From contig NZ_JAKRFD010000002.1 in NCBI RefSeq assembly GCF_022348185.1, positions 124,001 through 188,000 of the forward strand: DNA of 64,000 bases. Direction: 5' to 3'. Of the stretch, positions 36,609 to 46,200 are shown one piece after another (positions within the stretch are counted from its first letter, which is position 1; every line of letters begins with the position of its first letter). A model generated the notes under the pieces. That model was not told where the DNA came from. It worked only from the letters and a program-made list of their open reading frames with translations, and did not search any database. This DNA comes from Epibacterium sp. Ofav1-8. GTDB lineage: Bacteria; Pseudomonadota; Alphaproteobacteria; Rhodobacterales; Rhodobacteraceae. The position numbers were made by a program, and so were the translations under genes.

Positions 36609-37157
36609 TCAGGTTGCCGTTGTGAGTGCCGTCAGCGCGTCCGGCACTGTCTGCGCCCAGACCAGCGTGTCCAGAACCGCCGCATCGGCAAAGCCTTCGG
36701 CAATCACGTGATTGGCCAGTGAGCGCAAGGGCTCCCAATAGCCGGCGGTGTTGAGGACCACGATGGGCTTGGAATGCAGCCCAAGCTGGCGCCAGGTGAT
36801 GGCCTCGAACAGCTCGTCGAGCGACCCCATGCCGCCGGGCAGCAGGATCACCGCGTCTGCATTATAAAGCATCACCTTCTTGCGTTCATGCATGGTTTCG
36901 GTGACCACATAGGTGGTCAGGTCGCGCTTGCCGACTTCGCGCCTGACCAGATGTTCGGGGATGACGCCAAAGGTCTCGCCGCCGGCAGCTTGCGCTGCGC
37001 GGGCGACCGTGCCCATCAGACCCACATCCCCGGCGCCGTAGACCAGTCGCAGACCTGCCGCTGCCAACCCCGCGCCGAGGTCGCGGGCCGCATCCTCATA
37101 GGCCGGGTTCGTCCCCATGCGCGAGCCGCAATAGACACAGACAGATGTGACAGTCAT
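36609..37157 (-). CDS. LOG-family protein (cytokinin riboside 5'-monophosphate phosphoribohydrolase type)
   Basis: A 182-residue Rossmann-like protein of the TIGR00730 group. The LOG motif PGGMGSLDELFEAITWRQL is intact, and VYCGSRMG and VYGAGDVGLMG lie in the N-terminal half. Members release free base from nucleoside monophosphates, including cytokinin nucleotides and AMP. It is transcribed leftward, divergent from the LysM gene. Confidence 0.9.
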   Translation of the reverse strand: MTVTSVCVYCGSRMGTNPAYEDAARDLGAGLAAAGLRLVYGAGDVGLMGTVARAAQAAGGETFGVIPEHLVRREVGKRDLTTYVVTETMHERKKVMLYNADAVILLPGGMGSLDELFEAITWRQLGLHSKPIVVLNTAGYWEPLRSLANHVIAEGFADAAVLDTLVWAQTVPDALTALTTAT

Positions 37158-37307
37158 GGCGCACCTTTCTCATTTTTAACGGGATTTCTCATCACGCCCG
37201 GAAAACATCGTGCTTTGACCCCTCATAGCGGTATTGCTAGGTTTGCTCAACCGAGCGGGCGGAAACAGTCAGCCGGTGCAAAGGGACACAGAGGAACCAG
37301 TCGCAAG

Positions 37308-39185
37308 ATGACAAAAACAAGCGGGATAGGCCTGGGGACCGGGCTGGCCATCGGTACGGTTGCGGCGGTGGTCATCGTGGGCGGCGGGATCTTCCTCGCC
37401 CAGAGCGGCAGGCTCGGCGAGGCGGCGCAAACCGGGGTTCAGCGGCAGCTGGCCGCATTGGGGCTGGCGCAGCCCGCTGACCAGGCGCAGCCCCCCGCAG
37501 CCAAGCCCGAACCGGAGCCGGAGCCGGAGCCGGAGCCAACAGAGGCTGCGCCCGCAGAGGCGACCGCACCAGAGGATGTTCCAGACGTCGCCGCGGCGCC
37601 GGAACCGGCGTTTGAGCTGCGCGCGCCGGTGCTGGAGGTGGCCCGGTTCGAAACCGATGGCTCCGGGATCGTTGCGGGCTCGGCTCAGGTCGGGGTCGAG
37701 GTTCAGGTGCTTCTAGATGGCGCGGTTCTGGACACGCAGACCGTCCCGGAGGCGGGGGAGTTTGTCTCCTTTGTGTCCATCGAGGTCAGCGACCAGCCGC
37801 GTATCCTGACTCTGCTGTCCCGGTTCGACGGGCAGCAGCGCATGTCAGAGGACCGTTTCATCCTGGCCCCGATCCAGCCGCAGATTGCCGCAACCGATGA
37901 GACCCCGGAGGCGGACCCGGCACCGGGCGCAACGGCGGCGACGGAGGGCGACAGCGATGCGACTGATCTCGTGGTGGCCGACACATCCGAGGCTGTAGCG
38001 CCGCAGCCAGAGGACGAACCCGCGTCCACGTCATCGACCGCGACGACAACAGAGCCGGCGCAAGAATCCGCAACCGACGAAGATACGTCAGCGGCAGCTC
38101 GCGTCACAGAGGTGACACCACCCGCCACCGGAGGTGAGGATCGCCAGAGCGTTGCGGAGGCTGTTCCCACATCCCCGGCTGAAGAGACGCTTACCCCGGA
38201 TGTGGCCGTGGCTGCTCCGGTCCCGGCGCAGCGGGAGACCACCGTGGTCGCAACAGACACCGTGTCCGCGCCACAAGCGCCGGACGACGATGCGGTGGCA
38301 CAACAGGACGCTCTGACCACAGCGGAGGCCCCCTCCGTGCAGAGCGCGCCGGTGGCCGCTGAAACGCCGCCCGCCGCAACTGCGGTTACGGTGGCGGATG
38401 CCGACGCCGGAGTGCAGGACACGCAAACAGCGCCGCCGGTTGCCGCGGAGTCCACCCTGGTTGAGCCCGACACACCGCAGACGTCCACCGGCACGGCAAC
38501 ACCGAACATTGCCGCAGATGGCAATGCGACACCGCCGGAACCACAGACCACCGTCGCCGAGGCGCCCGCCACCGCGACCGAGGACCCGGTGGAGACGGAT
38601 CCGGAGCCAGCGCCGCAGCCCGACGTCTCTGTCGCCGTGTTGCGCGCGGGCAGGGATGGGGTCACGCTGGTGCGACCCGCCAGCCCGGTTGCGCCGGCGC
38701 TGTTGGACAAGGTTGCACTGGACACCATCGGATATACCGATGCCGGCGAGGTGCAGCTTGCCGGACGTGCCAGGCCGGATGCGCTGGTGCGGGTCTATCT
38801 GGACAACAGTCCGGTGGCGGATATTCCCACGCGTGCCGACGGCCGCTGGTCGGGCAGTCTGACAGCCATCGCGCCGGGGATCTACACGCTGCGCCTCGAT
38901 GAGATCGACCCGGTGGAGGGCAACGTGCTGAGCCGGCTGGAAACCCCCTTCAAACGCGAAGCGCCCGAGGTGTTGCAACCGGCGCTCGCGGCGCAGAGCG
39001 AGGCCGGCGGACCGGCACCGGCGATTGCGGCGGTTACCGTGCAGAAGGGCGATACCCTCTGGGCCATCTCGCAAGAGCGCTACGGCAGCGGGTTCCTCTA
39101 CGTGCGCGTGTTCGAAGCCAACAAGGACGATATTCGCGACCCCGACCTGATCTACCCCGGACAGATCTTCACACTGCCGCAGTGA
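37308..39185 (+). CDS. Membrane-anchored LysM protein with long low-complexity region
   Basis: A 625-residue envelope protein. One membrane helix lies near the N-terminus (GTGLAIGTVAAVVIVGGGIF). Residues about 50-85 are Pro/Glu-rich, and about 190-440 form a disordered Ala/Thr/Pro/Glu/Asp region. Ig-like segments flank this at about 90-190 and 450-560. The last 50 residues are a LysM domain (VTVQKGDTLWAISQERYGSG). It probably spans the periplasm to bind peptidoglycan. Start MTKTSG is chosen for its helix; GAGGA lies 12 bases upstream. Confidence 0.85.
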   Translation: MTKTSGIGLGTGLAIGTVAAVVIVGGGIFLAQSGRLGEAAQTGVQRQLAALGLAQPADQAQPPAAKPEPEPEPEPEPTEAAPAEATAPEDVPDVAAAPEPAFELRAPVLEVARFETDGSGIVAGSAQVGVEVQVLLDGAVLDTQTVPEAGEFVSFVSIEVSDQPRILTLLSRFDGQQRMSEDRFILAPIQPQIAATDETPEADPAPGATAATEGDSDATDLVVADTSEAVAPQPEDEPASTSSTATTTEPAQESATDEDTSAAARVTEVTPPATGGEDRQSVAEAVPTSPAEETLTPDVAVAAPVPAQRETTVVATDTVSAPQAPDDDAVAQQDALTTAEAPSVQSAPVAAETPPAATAVTVADADAGVQDTQTAPPVAAESTLVEPDTPQTSTGTATPNIAADGNATPPEPQTTVAEAPATATEDPVETDPEPAPQPDVSVAVLRAGRDGVTLVRPASPVAPALLDKVALDTIGYTDAGEVQLAGRARPDALVRVYLDNSPVADIPTRADGRWSGSLTAIAPGIYTLRLDEIDPVEGNVLSRLETPFKREAPEVLQPALAAQSEAGGPAPAIAAVTVQKGDTLWAISQERYGSGFLYVRVFEANKDDIRDPDLIYPGQIFTLPQ

Positions 39186-39319
39186 GGGCGTAGACAATAG
39201 CCACTGCTTTGCGCGCTCCTGTCGCCGGGGGCGCGTTTTCGCGTCGGCGGCCCGGCAGTATGACGCCAGCCCCTGAACCGGCGCAGATACGGCCGCACAG
39301 ACTGAGACAAGGACCCCAG

Positions 39320-41128
39320 ATGAGCCAAAGTGAGACGCCCACCGCCGCGCAGGAACGCCGTTCCGGGCTGCGCACGCTGCGCAAGGTCTGGCCCTACATC
39401 TGGCCGCAGGAGGCGCCGTCGGTGCGGGTCCGGGTGGTCCTGGCGATTGCGGTCCTGGTGGCCGCCAAGGGGATCGCGGTGGCGACTCCGATGCTCTATA
39501 AGGGCGCGGTGGATGCGCTTGCCGGCGAGGGCGTTCCGGTGCTGGCGCTTGGCGCGATCGGCCTGACCATCGCCTATGGTATGGCGCGGGTGATGAACAC
39601 CGGGTTTCAGCAATTGCGTGATGCGGTGTTTGCCCCGGTGACGCAACGGGCGCTGCGGCGTCTGGCGCTCTCCACCTTCCGCCACATCCATGCGATGTCG
39701 ATGCGCTATCACATGACCCGTAAGACCGGCGGCCTGAGCCGGATCATCGAGCGTGGCGTCAAGGGCGTGGAGTTCCTCCTGCGGTTCCTGGTGCTGTCGA
39801 TCGGGCCGCTAATCCTGGAGCTGTCTCTGGTTGCGGTGGTGCTCGCCTGGATGTTCGACTTCTGGTATCTGGTGGCCGTTGCGGTCACCGTTGGTCTCTA
39901 TGCCTGGTTCTCCTTTGCGGTGACGGAATGGCGGGTGCGCTTGCGGCGGGACATGAACACCCAGGACACCGATGCCAATCAGAAGGCGATCGACAGCCTG
40001 CTGAACTACGAGACGGTCAAATACTTCGGTGCCGAGGATCGCGAGGCCGAACGCTACGACGGGGCGATGAAGAACTACGCGGCCGCGGCGCTGAAAACGG
40101 CCTATTCGCTGGCGGCGTTGAACTTCGGTCAGGCGGTCATCATCACCACCGGGCTGGTCACGGTCATGGTGATGGCGGCTGCGGGGGTGGAGCGCGGCGA
40201 TCTGACGGTGGGCGATTTTGTTATGGTCAACGCCTACATGATCCAGATCACCGGCCCGCTGGGGTTTCTGGGCACGGTCTATCGCGAGATCCGTCAAAGC
40301 CTGGTGGACATGGGCGAGATGTTCGACCTCCTGGAGCAGGCGCCGGACGTCGAAGACCGGCCTGATGCGCGGGAGCTGCGCGTGGACAAGGGCGAAATCC
40401 GATTGCAGCAGGTCGAATTCGGCTACGAGCCGGAGCGCCAGATCCTGAAAGGCGTCTCCCTGACGGTGCAGGGCGGACAAACGGTGGCGATCGTCGGATC
40501 GACCGGATCGGGGAAATCGACCATCGGGCGGCTGCTGTTCCGATTCTACGATGTCACCGGCGGTCAGCTGATGATCGACGGGCAGGATGTGCGCGACGTG
40601 ACCCAGAAGAGCCTGCATGCCGCCATCGGCGTGGTGCCGCAGGACACGGTGCTGTTCAACGATACCATTCGCTACAACATCGCCTACGGGCGGTATGGCG
40701 CCAGCGAGGCCGAGATCATACAGGCCGCGCGCGATGCCCAGATCCATGATTTCATCGAAAGCCTGCCCGCAGGCTACGACACGCAGGTGGGCGAACGGGG
40801 GCTGAAGCTTTCGGGCGGTGAAAAACAGCGCGTCGGCATTGCCCGCACCTTGCTGAAGGACCCTCCGATCCTGCTGCTGGATGAGGCCACCTCGGCGCTT
40901 GATACCGACACCGAACAGGAGATCAAGACGGCGCTGGCCCGCGCCGGACAGGGGCGCACGGTGATCACCATTGCCCACCGGCTGTCAACCATCGCCGAAG
41001 CGGATCGCATCGTGGTGCTGGAGCAGGGCGAGATCGCCGAGACCGGAACCCATGACGCGCTGATCGGGCAGGGTGGGCGCTATGCGCAACTCTGGCACCG
41101 CCAACAGTCGGATCTGGACCGCGACTGA
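39320..41128 (+). CDS. Atm1-type ABC exporter (fused membrane and ATPase domains)
   Basis: A 602-residue half-transporter. The N-terminal membrane domain (about residues 25-330) has six helices, and the segment DTDANQKAIDSLLNYETVKY is characteristic of Atm1/ABCB7-like exporters for glutathione-linked sulfur or heavy-metal detoxification. The ATPase has Walker A GSTGSGKST, signature LSGGEKQRVGIAR, Walker B ILLLDEATSALD and the switch AHRLST. AAGGA lies just upstream of ATG 39320; an upstream in-frame start at 39209 is not supported. Confidence 0.9.
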   Translation: MSQSETPTAAQERRSGLRTLRKVWPYIWPQEAPSVRVRVVLAIAVLVAAKGIAVATPMLYKGAVDALAGEGVPVLALGAIGLTIAYGMARVMNTGFQQLRDAVFAPVTQRALRRLALSTFRHIHAMSMRYHMTRKTGGLSRIIERGVKGVEFLLRFLVLSIGPLILELSLVAVVLAWMFDFWYLVAVAVTVGLYAWFSFAVTEWRVRLRRDMNTQDTDANQKAIDSLLNYETVKYFGAEDREAERYDGAMKNYAAAALKTAYSLAALNFGQAVIITTGLVTVMVMAAAGVERGDLTVGDFVMVNAYMIQITGPLGFLGTVYREIRQSLVDMGEMFDLLEQAPDVEDRPDARELRVDKGEIRLQQVEFGYEPERQILKGVSLTVQGGQTVAIVGSTGSGKSTIGRLLFRFYDVTGGQLMIDGQDVRDVTQKSLHAAIGVVPQDTVLFNDTIRYNIAYGRYGASEAEIIQAARDAQIHDFIESLPAGYDTQVGERGLKLSGGEKQRVGIARTLLKDPPILLLDEATSALDTDTEQEIKTALARAGQGRTVITIAHRLSTIAEADRIVVLEQGEIAETGTHDALIGQGGRYAQLWHRQQSDLDRD

Positions 41129-41262
41129 GGTTTCGGCGTCTCCCTGACCCCATGCGCGCGCTTTAGCGCTTTGGATTGTCATCTCTCTGTCATATTCTGG
41201 AACGGGTCGCTCCGCTTGGGGAGACGGTGCGGCGCGGATGGCGGTCTCTCCAGGGAGAACAG

Positions 41263-41592
41263 ATGACCCAACGACTGAAACAGGCCCTGATGGCCCTTGT
41301 CCTGAGCGCTGCGGCCACCGTGTCGCACGCGGAGGATCTCGATTTTCTGCTGAGCAACGAAAGCAGCGCCGATCTGGTTGAATTCAACGTGTCCGTCGCG
41401 GAATCCGCGTCCTGGGAAGAGAACCTGCTGGCCGGCGGCTATCTGCAACCGGGATATGAGATCGACGTCGTGATTGCGGATGGCCAGTCCACCTGTGTTT
41501 ACGACATTCGCGGTATCTTCTCCGATGGCGCGGTGCTGGAGGACTTCGGCCTCGATCTCTGTGCGTTGGGGGGCTACACCTTTTACGACTGA
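41263..41592 (+). CDS. Small exported protein of unknown function
   Basis: A 109-residue protein with a signal peptide (MTQRLKQALMALVLSAAATV, cleaving after SHA). The mature part is acidic and has two cysteines (STCVYDIRG and LDLCALGG) that could form a disulfide. AGGGAG lies about 7 bases before ATG 41263. No family is recognised. A terminator follows. Confidence 0.75.
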   Translation: MTQRLKQALMALVLSAAATVSHAEDLDFLLSNESSADLVEFNVSVAESASWEENLLAGGYLQPGYEIDVVIADGQSTCVYDIRGIFSDGAVLEDFGLDLCALGGYTFYD

Positions 41593-41649
41593 CACTGCCG
41601 TTGCCAGATCAGCTGGCGTGGCAGATCGTGATGAAGATTGAAATTCGAC

Positions 41650-41679
41650 GGCGGCACCTTGGGTGTCGCCTCTTTTTTT
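41650..41679 (+). terminator. Terminator after the 109-residue exported protein
   Basis: GGCGGCACC (41650-41658) and GGTGTCGCC (41662-41670) form a 9-bp stem with one G-T pair and a TTG loop, followed by TCTTTTTTT. Confidence 0.85.
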
Positions 41680-41970
41680 GCTTTGCCCCGGGTTTGATTT
41701 TGTTCCCGGCTGGGGGGGCTTTTCTTCTTTTGGGCGAATTTGCGCGGCGCGCCGCCCGTTTCGGCCCCGGGGGTCGGCGGCGATATGTGCAGTGCGGGTG
41801 CCTATGCGTTAAGTCGCCGATGTAAAACGAAAAATCAGGCCGAACACCGCCCGAAAACGGGGGCGGGCCGGATCGCTCTGGCAGCGGTGGAGGGGGCTCT
41901 CTACCTTCCATCATGTCACGAGGCGCTGAACTGCCGGTGACCGAAACAAACCAAAGAGTGGAGTATAACG

Positions 41971-42216
41971 ATGAAGACTTTTGCCCTGACCGCCGCCGTT
42001 GCCGCAATCGCCGCAGCCCCCGTTCTGGCCAGCAACTTCGCGCCCGAAGTGGATGCGGATGGCAATGGCACCCTGTCGCTGGAAGAGCTTCAGATCGCCT
42101 ATCCGGCGCTCACCGAAGAGACCTTTGCTCAGATCGACGTGAACGCCGATGGCGAGGCGGACATGGAAGAGGTCGCAGCCGCGCAGGAAGCAGGCATCCT
42201 CGTCACCAACGGCTAA
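41971..42216 (+). CDS. Exported EF-hand protein (one repeat unit)
   Basis: An 81-residue protein with a signal peptide (MKTFALTAAVAAIAAAPVLA). The mature part has two canonical EF-hand loops, DADGNGTLSLEE and DVNADGEADMEE, with Asp/Asn at the calcium-coordinating positions. The unit AYPALTEETFAQIDVNADG recurs in the gene at 42622. It is likely a periplasmic calcium-binding protein; the partner is unknown. Confidence 0.85.
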   Translation: MKTFALTAAVAAIAAAPVLASNFAPEVDADGNGTLSLEELQIAYPALTEETFAQIDVNADGEADMEEVAAAQEAGILVTNG

Positions 42217-42621
42217 CCCGAATGGCTGTCGCCCAGGGTTGCCCGGATGGGCCCCTGGGCGCGCCTCCCTGCGGCAGTCCCCGTGCGCGTCTGTTATGCG
42301 CCTGTTCCGGGTTCGGGATCCTGCCACGGGCTTGTGCTGTTCTTCCTGGCGTGCGCCACGGCTCCGCGTCCCCGCCGGACCGTCTGGCCCTCTCTTCCCC
42401 CAAGAGACTGCGCCTGTGTTCCAGGTTGCAGCACATGAAAGGCCCCGCCCATCGGCGGGGTCTTTTTACTTGTTCCGCAGGGGTATAGGCGGGGGTTTCT
42501 CACATTTTCTTCACGGAAACGAGACTGGCAGGAACATCTTTGGCTGTGGCGTGTTGGTCGGATGTCACGGAGGCACAAGACCTCCAAAATACACTGCGAT
42601 CCTGAAAAGGAGGACAACATT
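42217..42621. other. Spacer between the two EF-hand genes
   Basis: About 400 bases of GC-rich sequence with no convincing gene; frames here look like shadows. It holds the terminator at 42443-42467 and the leader of the second EF-hand gene. Confidence 0.45.
42443..42467 (+). terminator. Terminator between the two EF-hand genes
   Basis: CCCCGCC (42443-42449) and GGCGGGG (42454-42460) form a perfect 7-bp stem with a 4-base loop, followed by TCTTTTT. It is 226 bases after the first EF-hand gene, so a longer 3' transcript or an unseen small RNA could end here. Confidence 0.8.
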
Positions 42622-43095
42622 ATGAAACGCTTTGCGCTGACCACCGCCGCCCTTTCCGCCCTGATTGCCGCCCCGGCCATGGCTGATGTATCCGGCGCCG
42701 GTTCGCAAACCTTCGACGAGCTGAAGGACGTCTATCCCACGCTCGACCGTAAGGTGTTTGAGCAGGTCGACGTGAACAAGGACGGTGTGGCCGACATGGC
42801 AGAGATCGATGAGGCCGAGCAGTCCGGTGTGCTTGACGAGGAGATGGCAGTCACGCACTCCTCCTCCGACGGCAACTATGATCCGACGCCGAAGGGTGTG
42901 GACGAAGCCGGCTCGCTGACCTTCTCCGAGCTGAAAGAGGACTATCCGTCCCTGACCAAGAAGGTTTTTGAGGAAGTGGACGTGAACAAGGACGGCGTTG
43001 CGGACATGGAAGAAATCGACCAGGCCGAGCTGTCCGACGTTCTGGAACCGGGTATCGGCAATACCGCCGAAGGCCAGTCCTACAACAACGGGTAA
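42622..43095 (+). CDS. Exported EF-hand protein (two repeat units)
   Basis: A 157-residue protein with a signal peptide ending at PAMA. The mature part holds two copies of one unit, about 73 residues apart: TFDELKDVYPTLDRKVFEQV + DVNKDGVADMAE and TFSELKEDYPSLTKKVFEEV + DVNKDGVADMEE. Each carries an EF-hand calcium loop with invariant D, N, D, D and E. The single unit in the gene at 41971 is clearly related, so both arose by duplication. AAAGGAGG lies 9 bases before the ATG. A strong terminator follows. Confidence 0.88.
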   Translation: MKRFALTTAALSALIAAPAMADVSGAGSQTFDELKDVYPTLDRKVFEQVDVNKDGVADMAEIDEAEQSGVLDEEMAVTHSSSDGNYDPTPKGVDEAGSLTFSELKEDYPSLTKKVFEEVDVNKDGVADMEEIDQAELSDVLEPGIGNTAEGQSYNNG

Positions 43096-43149
43096 CATCG
43101 TTTGCGCCAGCAGTCCCTCGACAGAGGTGTAGCTGCGGCCAAATGAAGA

Positions 43150-43184
43150 GGGCCTCTCCCATCGCGGGAGAGGCCCTTCTTTTT
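43150..43184. terminator. Strong terminator between EF-hand and RND genes
   Basis: GGGCCTCTCCC (43150-43160) and GGGAGAGGCCC (43166-43176) form a perfect 11-bp stem with a 5-base loop, followed by TTCTTTTTG on the plus strand. It ends the EF-hand transcript and may also act on the convergent RND transcript. Confidence 0.9.
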
Positions 43185-43204
43185 GTTTCTGTGCTGACGC
43201 GCCG

Positions 43205-46200
43205 CTATTCGGCAGCCTTCAAGGAGGCTGACCCCGCCGCCGCGGACGGCTCATCCGTTGCGTCCTGCGGTTCATCGTCAGTCCAGTGCACCTCCGTCAT
43301 TGGCAGGTGGCGTGCCTTGCGGCTCAGCACCGTATCCCGGGCCACGCGGCTGCCCTGTCCGCCCGTCAGGCGGGCGACCAGACGGCCGAGGGCGGCCATA
43401 TAGGTGCTGAACCAGATCCGCATCGCCAGCAGGGAGGGGGTCACGACCAGTGTCAGAACCGTCGCCACACCCAGACCAAACACCACGGCAGTGGCCAGCT
43501 GTTTCCACCACAGGGCGGTGGGGCTGTCGATCGAGTAGCCGCCGCCAAAGAAGTCCAGGCTGACCCCGAACATCATCGGTGCAAGACCGGCCATGGTGGT
43601 GATCGTGGTCAGAAGCACCGGCCGGATGCGGGCCTCCGCGGTGCGGATGATGGCCTCGATTCGGGGCATGTGCTGACTGAATTCCTGATAGGTATCAATC
43701 AGGACGATATTGTTGTTCACCACAATCCCCGCCAGCGCCACGATACCGGTGCCGGTCATGATGATGGAGAACGGCTGCTGCATCACCATCATCCCGATCA
43801 GCACCCCGGTGGTGGACAGCACCACCGCCAGCAGCACCAGAACCGAGTTGTAGAAACTGTTGAACTGCGCCAGCAGGATCACGAACATCAGCCCGAGCGC
43901 CCCGGCAAAGGCCCGCATCAGGAAGGCACCGGATTCCTCCTGTTCCTCCTGATCGCCGGTCCACTCCCAGTCGATGGAGGCGTCAAAGGGTTCGGTTTCC
44001 AGCCATTTGGTCAGCTCCGCAATCCGTTCGTTGGAGTTGATCGGAACGATGCTGGTCTCGCCGTCAGCAATCGCTTCGCGCAGCGTGTCAGCGGATGCAG
44101 CGCCGGTCAGGGACTGGATCTCCGCCTTGGCACCGCTTGGCAGGGTGATGGCCTGGTCAGAGGCGGTTTGCCCCTCTGTCACCTGTTTGACCACCGCCAG
44201 CGAGATGGCCTCTCCATCGGCATCCGTGCCCATGATCCGGTTCAGGCCCGGTTCCACATCCGCCTTCACATCGAAATACCGTTGCTGTTCAACGCGCGAG
44301 ATCTCCGCCAGTTTCGGAACCGGTTTTCGGGTCACGAAGTTGGACAGCGGCACCAGCCCTTCCTCGGTGCGCAGCTTCAGCGTGTCGAGGGTCGACAGCA
44401 CCCGCTGCTGCTCCGGCAGGCGCAGGCGGATTTCGATTTCCTCGTCGGAGCTGTCGACGCGCATGGTGTCTAGCAGGATGCCGCGGGTGACCAGCTGCAC
44501 CATCGCGCCAACGGTTGCCACATCAGCGCCGTAGCGGCCGGCCTTGGCCACATCCACGTCGATTTCCCAGTCGATCCCGGGCAGGGGCAGGCTGTCTTCG
44601 ATGAGGGTCAGGCCCGGCGTGTCCTCGAACTTGGTGCGGGCGGCATCGGTGGCTGCGCGCAGCGGTTCCCAATCGTCACCCTTGATGCGCAGGTGAACCG
44701 GTTTGCCGGAGGCCGGCCCGCCCTCGAGCGCCTTGATCTCCACCTCAAAGCCCGGCAGCGTGTCGGTCAGACCGGTCAGCTCTTCGAGCACCGTGTCGCC
44801 ATCGAATTCATCCGCGGTGACTTCCCGCTCGAACAAGCCCCCAAAGACCGGCTCGGTTTTTGTCGGGCGATCCTCCCAGGGGATGATCTCGAACTGGACC
44901 TGGCCGATGGTGTCGGGCGGCGTGCTCGCGCCGGAGGCATCGGTGTTCAGACCGCCCTCACCGGCAAAGGAGAACACATTGATGACCGCCGGATGGCGCA
45001 TGATCATGTCTTCGGTGGCGCGGACCATTTCGTCCTTTTCATGCAGCGACAGGTTACCGCGCGCCCGGACATAGGCGGTGGCCTGCTCCGGTTCGCTTTC
45101 GACAAAGAACTCGACGCCGTGGTTGTTGGTCTGGAACAGGCCAAACACCGTCATGATGCCAAAACCCACGACCACAAGCGTCACCACCGGCATCACCGGG
45201 TTGCCGACGATCAGCTTGATGAACCAACCAAAACCGCCAAGGCGATGGCCGGCCTCGACCCGGCGCTCGCGATGCTGCAACTCCGCTGCCCCGAGGGTGA
45301 CAGAGGCGGCGACGGCGGACAGCAAAAAGATCGCGACCCCCACAAGCGTGGCAAACAGGCCCGCGCCATTTGCAAACAGATAGGCCGGGTTCAGAAGCTG
45401 CATCGCCCCCACGAACATGCCCCAGATCGCCAGCGGCACCAATGCGGCCCGGACCACCCATGGCAGGTGGTGGCGCAGCGCGTCAGAGGCGTTGCCAAAG
45501 GCGCGGCTCATGCGGCCCGTCACACCGCCCATCACCGGCAGGTAGATCAGCGCAACCACAAGCGATGCGGACAAGACGAAGATCAGCGTCACCGGCAGCA
45601 TGCCCATGAACTCGCCCGGCACCCCGGGCCAGAACAGCATCGGCAAGAAGGCACAAAGCGTCGTCGCGGTGGAAGAAACCACCGGCCAGAACATGCGCTG
45701 CGCCGCCTCCACATAGGCGTGCATCGGGCCGGTGCCTTCGGAAATGCGCTTGTCGGCATATTCCACCACCACGATGGCGCCGTCGACCAGCATCCCCACC
45801 GCGAGGATCAGGCCGAACATGACGATGTTGGAAATCGAAATGCCCATCAGCGCCAGGAAGGCAAAGCACAGCAGGAACGAGGTCGGAATGGCAAAGCCCA
45901 CCAGCAGCGCAGCCCGGCTGCCAAGCGCCGCAAGCACGACGATCATCACCAGCGCCACCGCGGTCAGCACCGACCCTTCAAGCTGGCTCACCATGGAGCC
46001 GACAACCCGGCTCTGGTCGTTGGAGGTGCCGATCTCGATCGCCGCCTGCAACTCCGGCGGCCATTTGGCCTGCGCTTCGGCCAGGGTTTCCTTTACCAGA
46101 TCGACGGTATCGATCAGGTTGAAGCCCTTGCGCTTGACGATCTGGAGGGCGACGGTCTCATTGCCGTTGAACCGCGCGGTGCCCTGGCGATCCTCGAAGG

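Noticed and set aside
36774-37307. Upstream extension of the LysM gene
   Set aside because: These 178 codons overlap the LOG-family gene on the other strand; the membrane helix of the LysM protein starts correctly at 37308.
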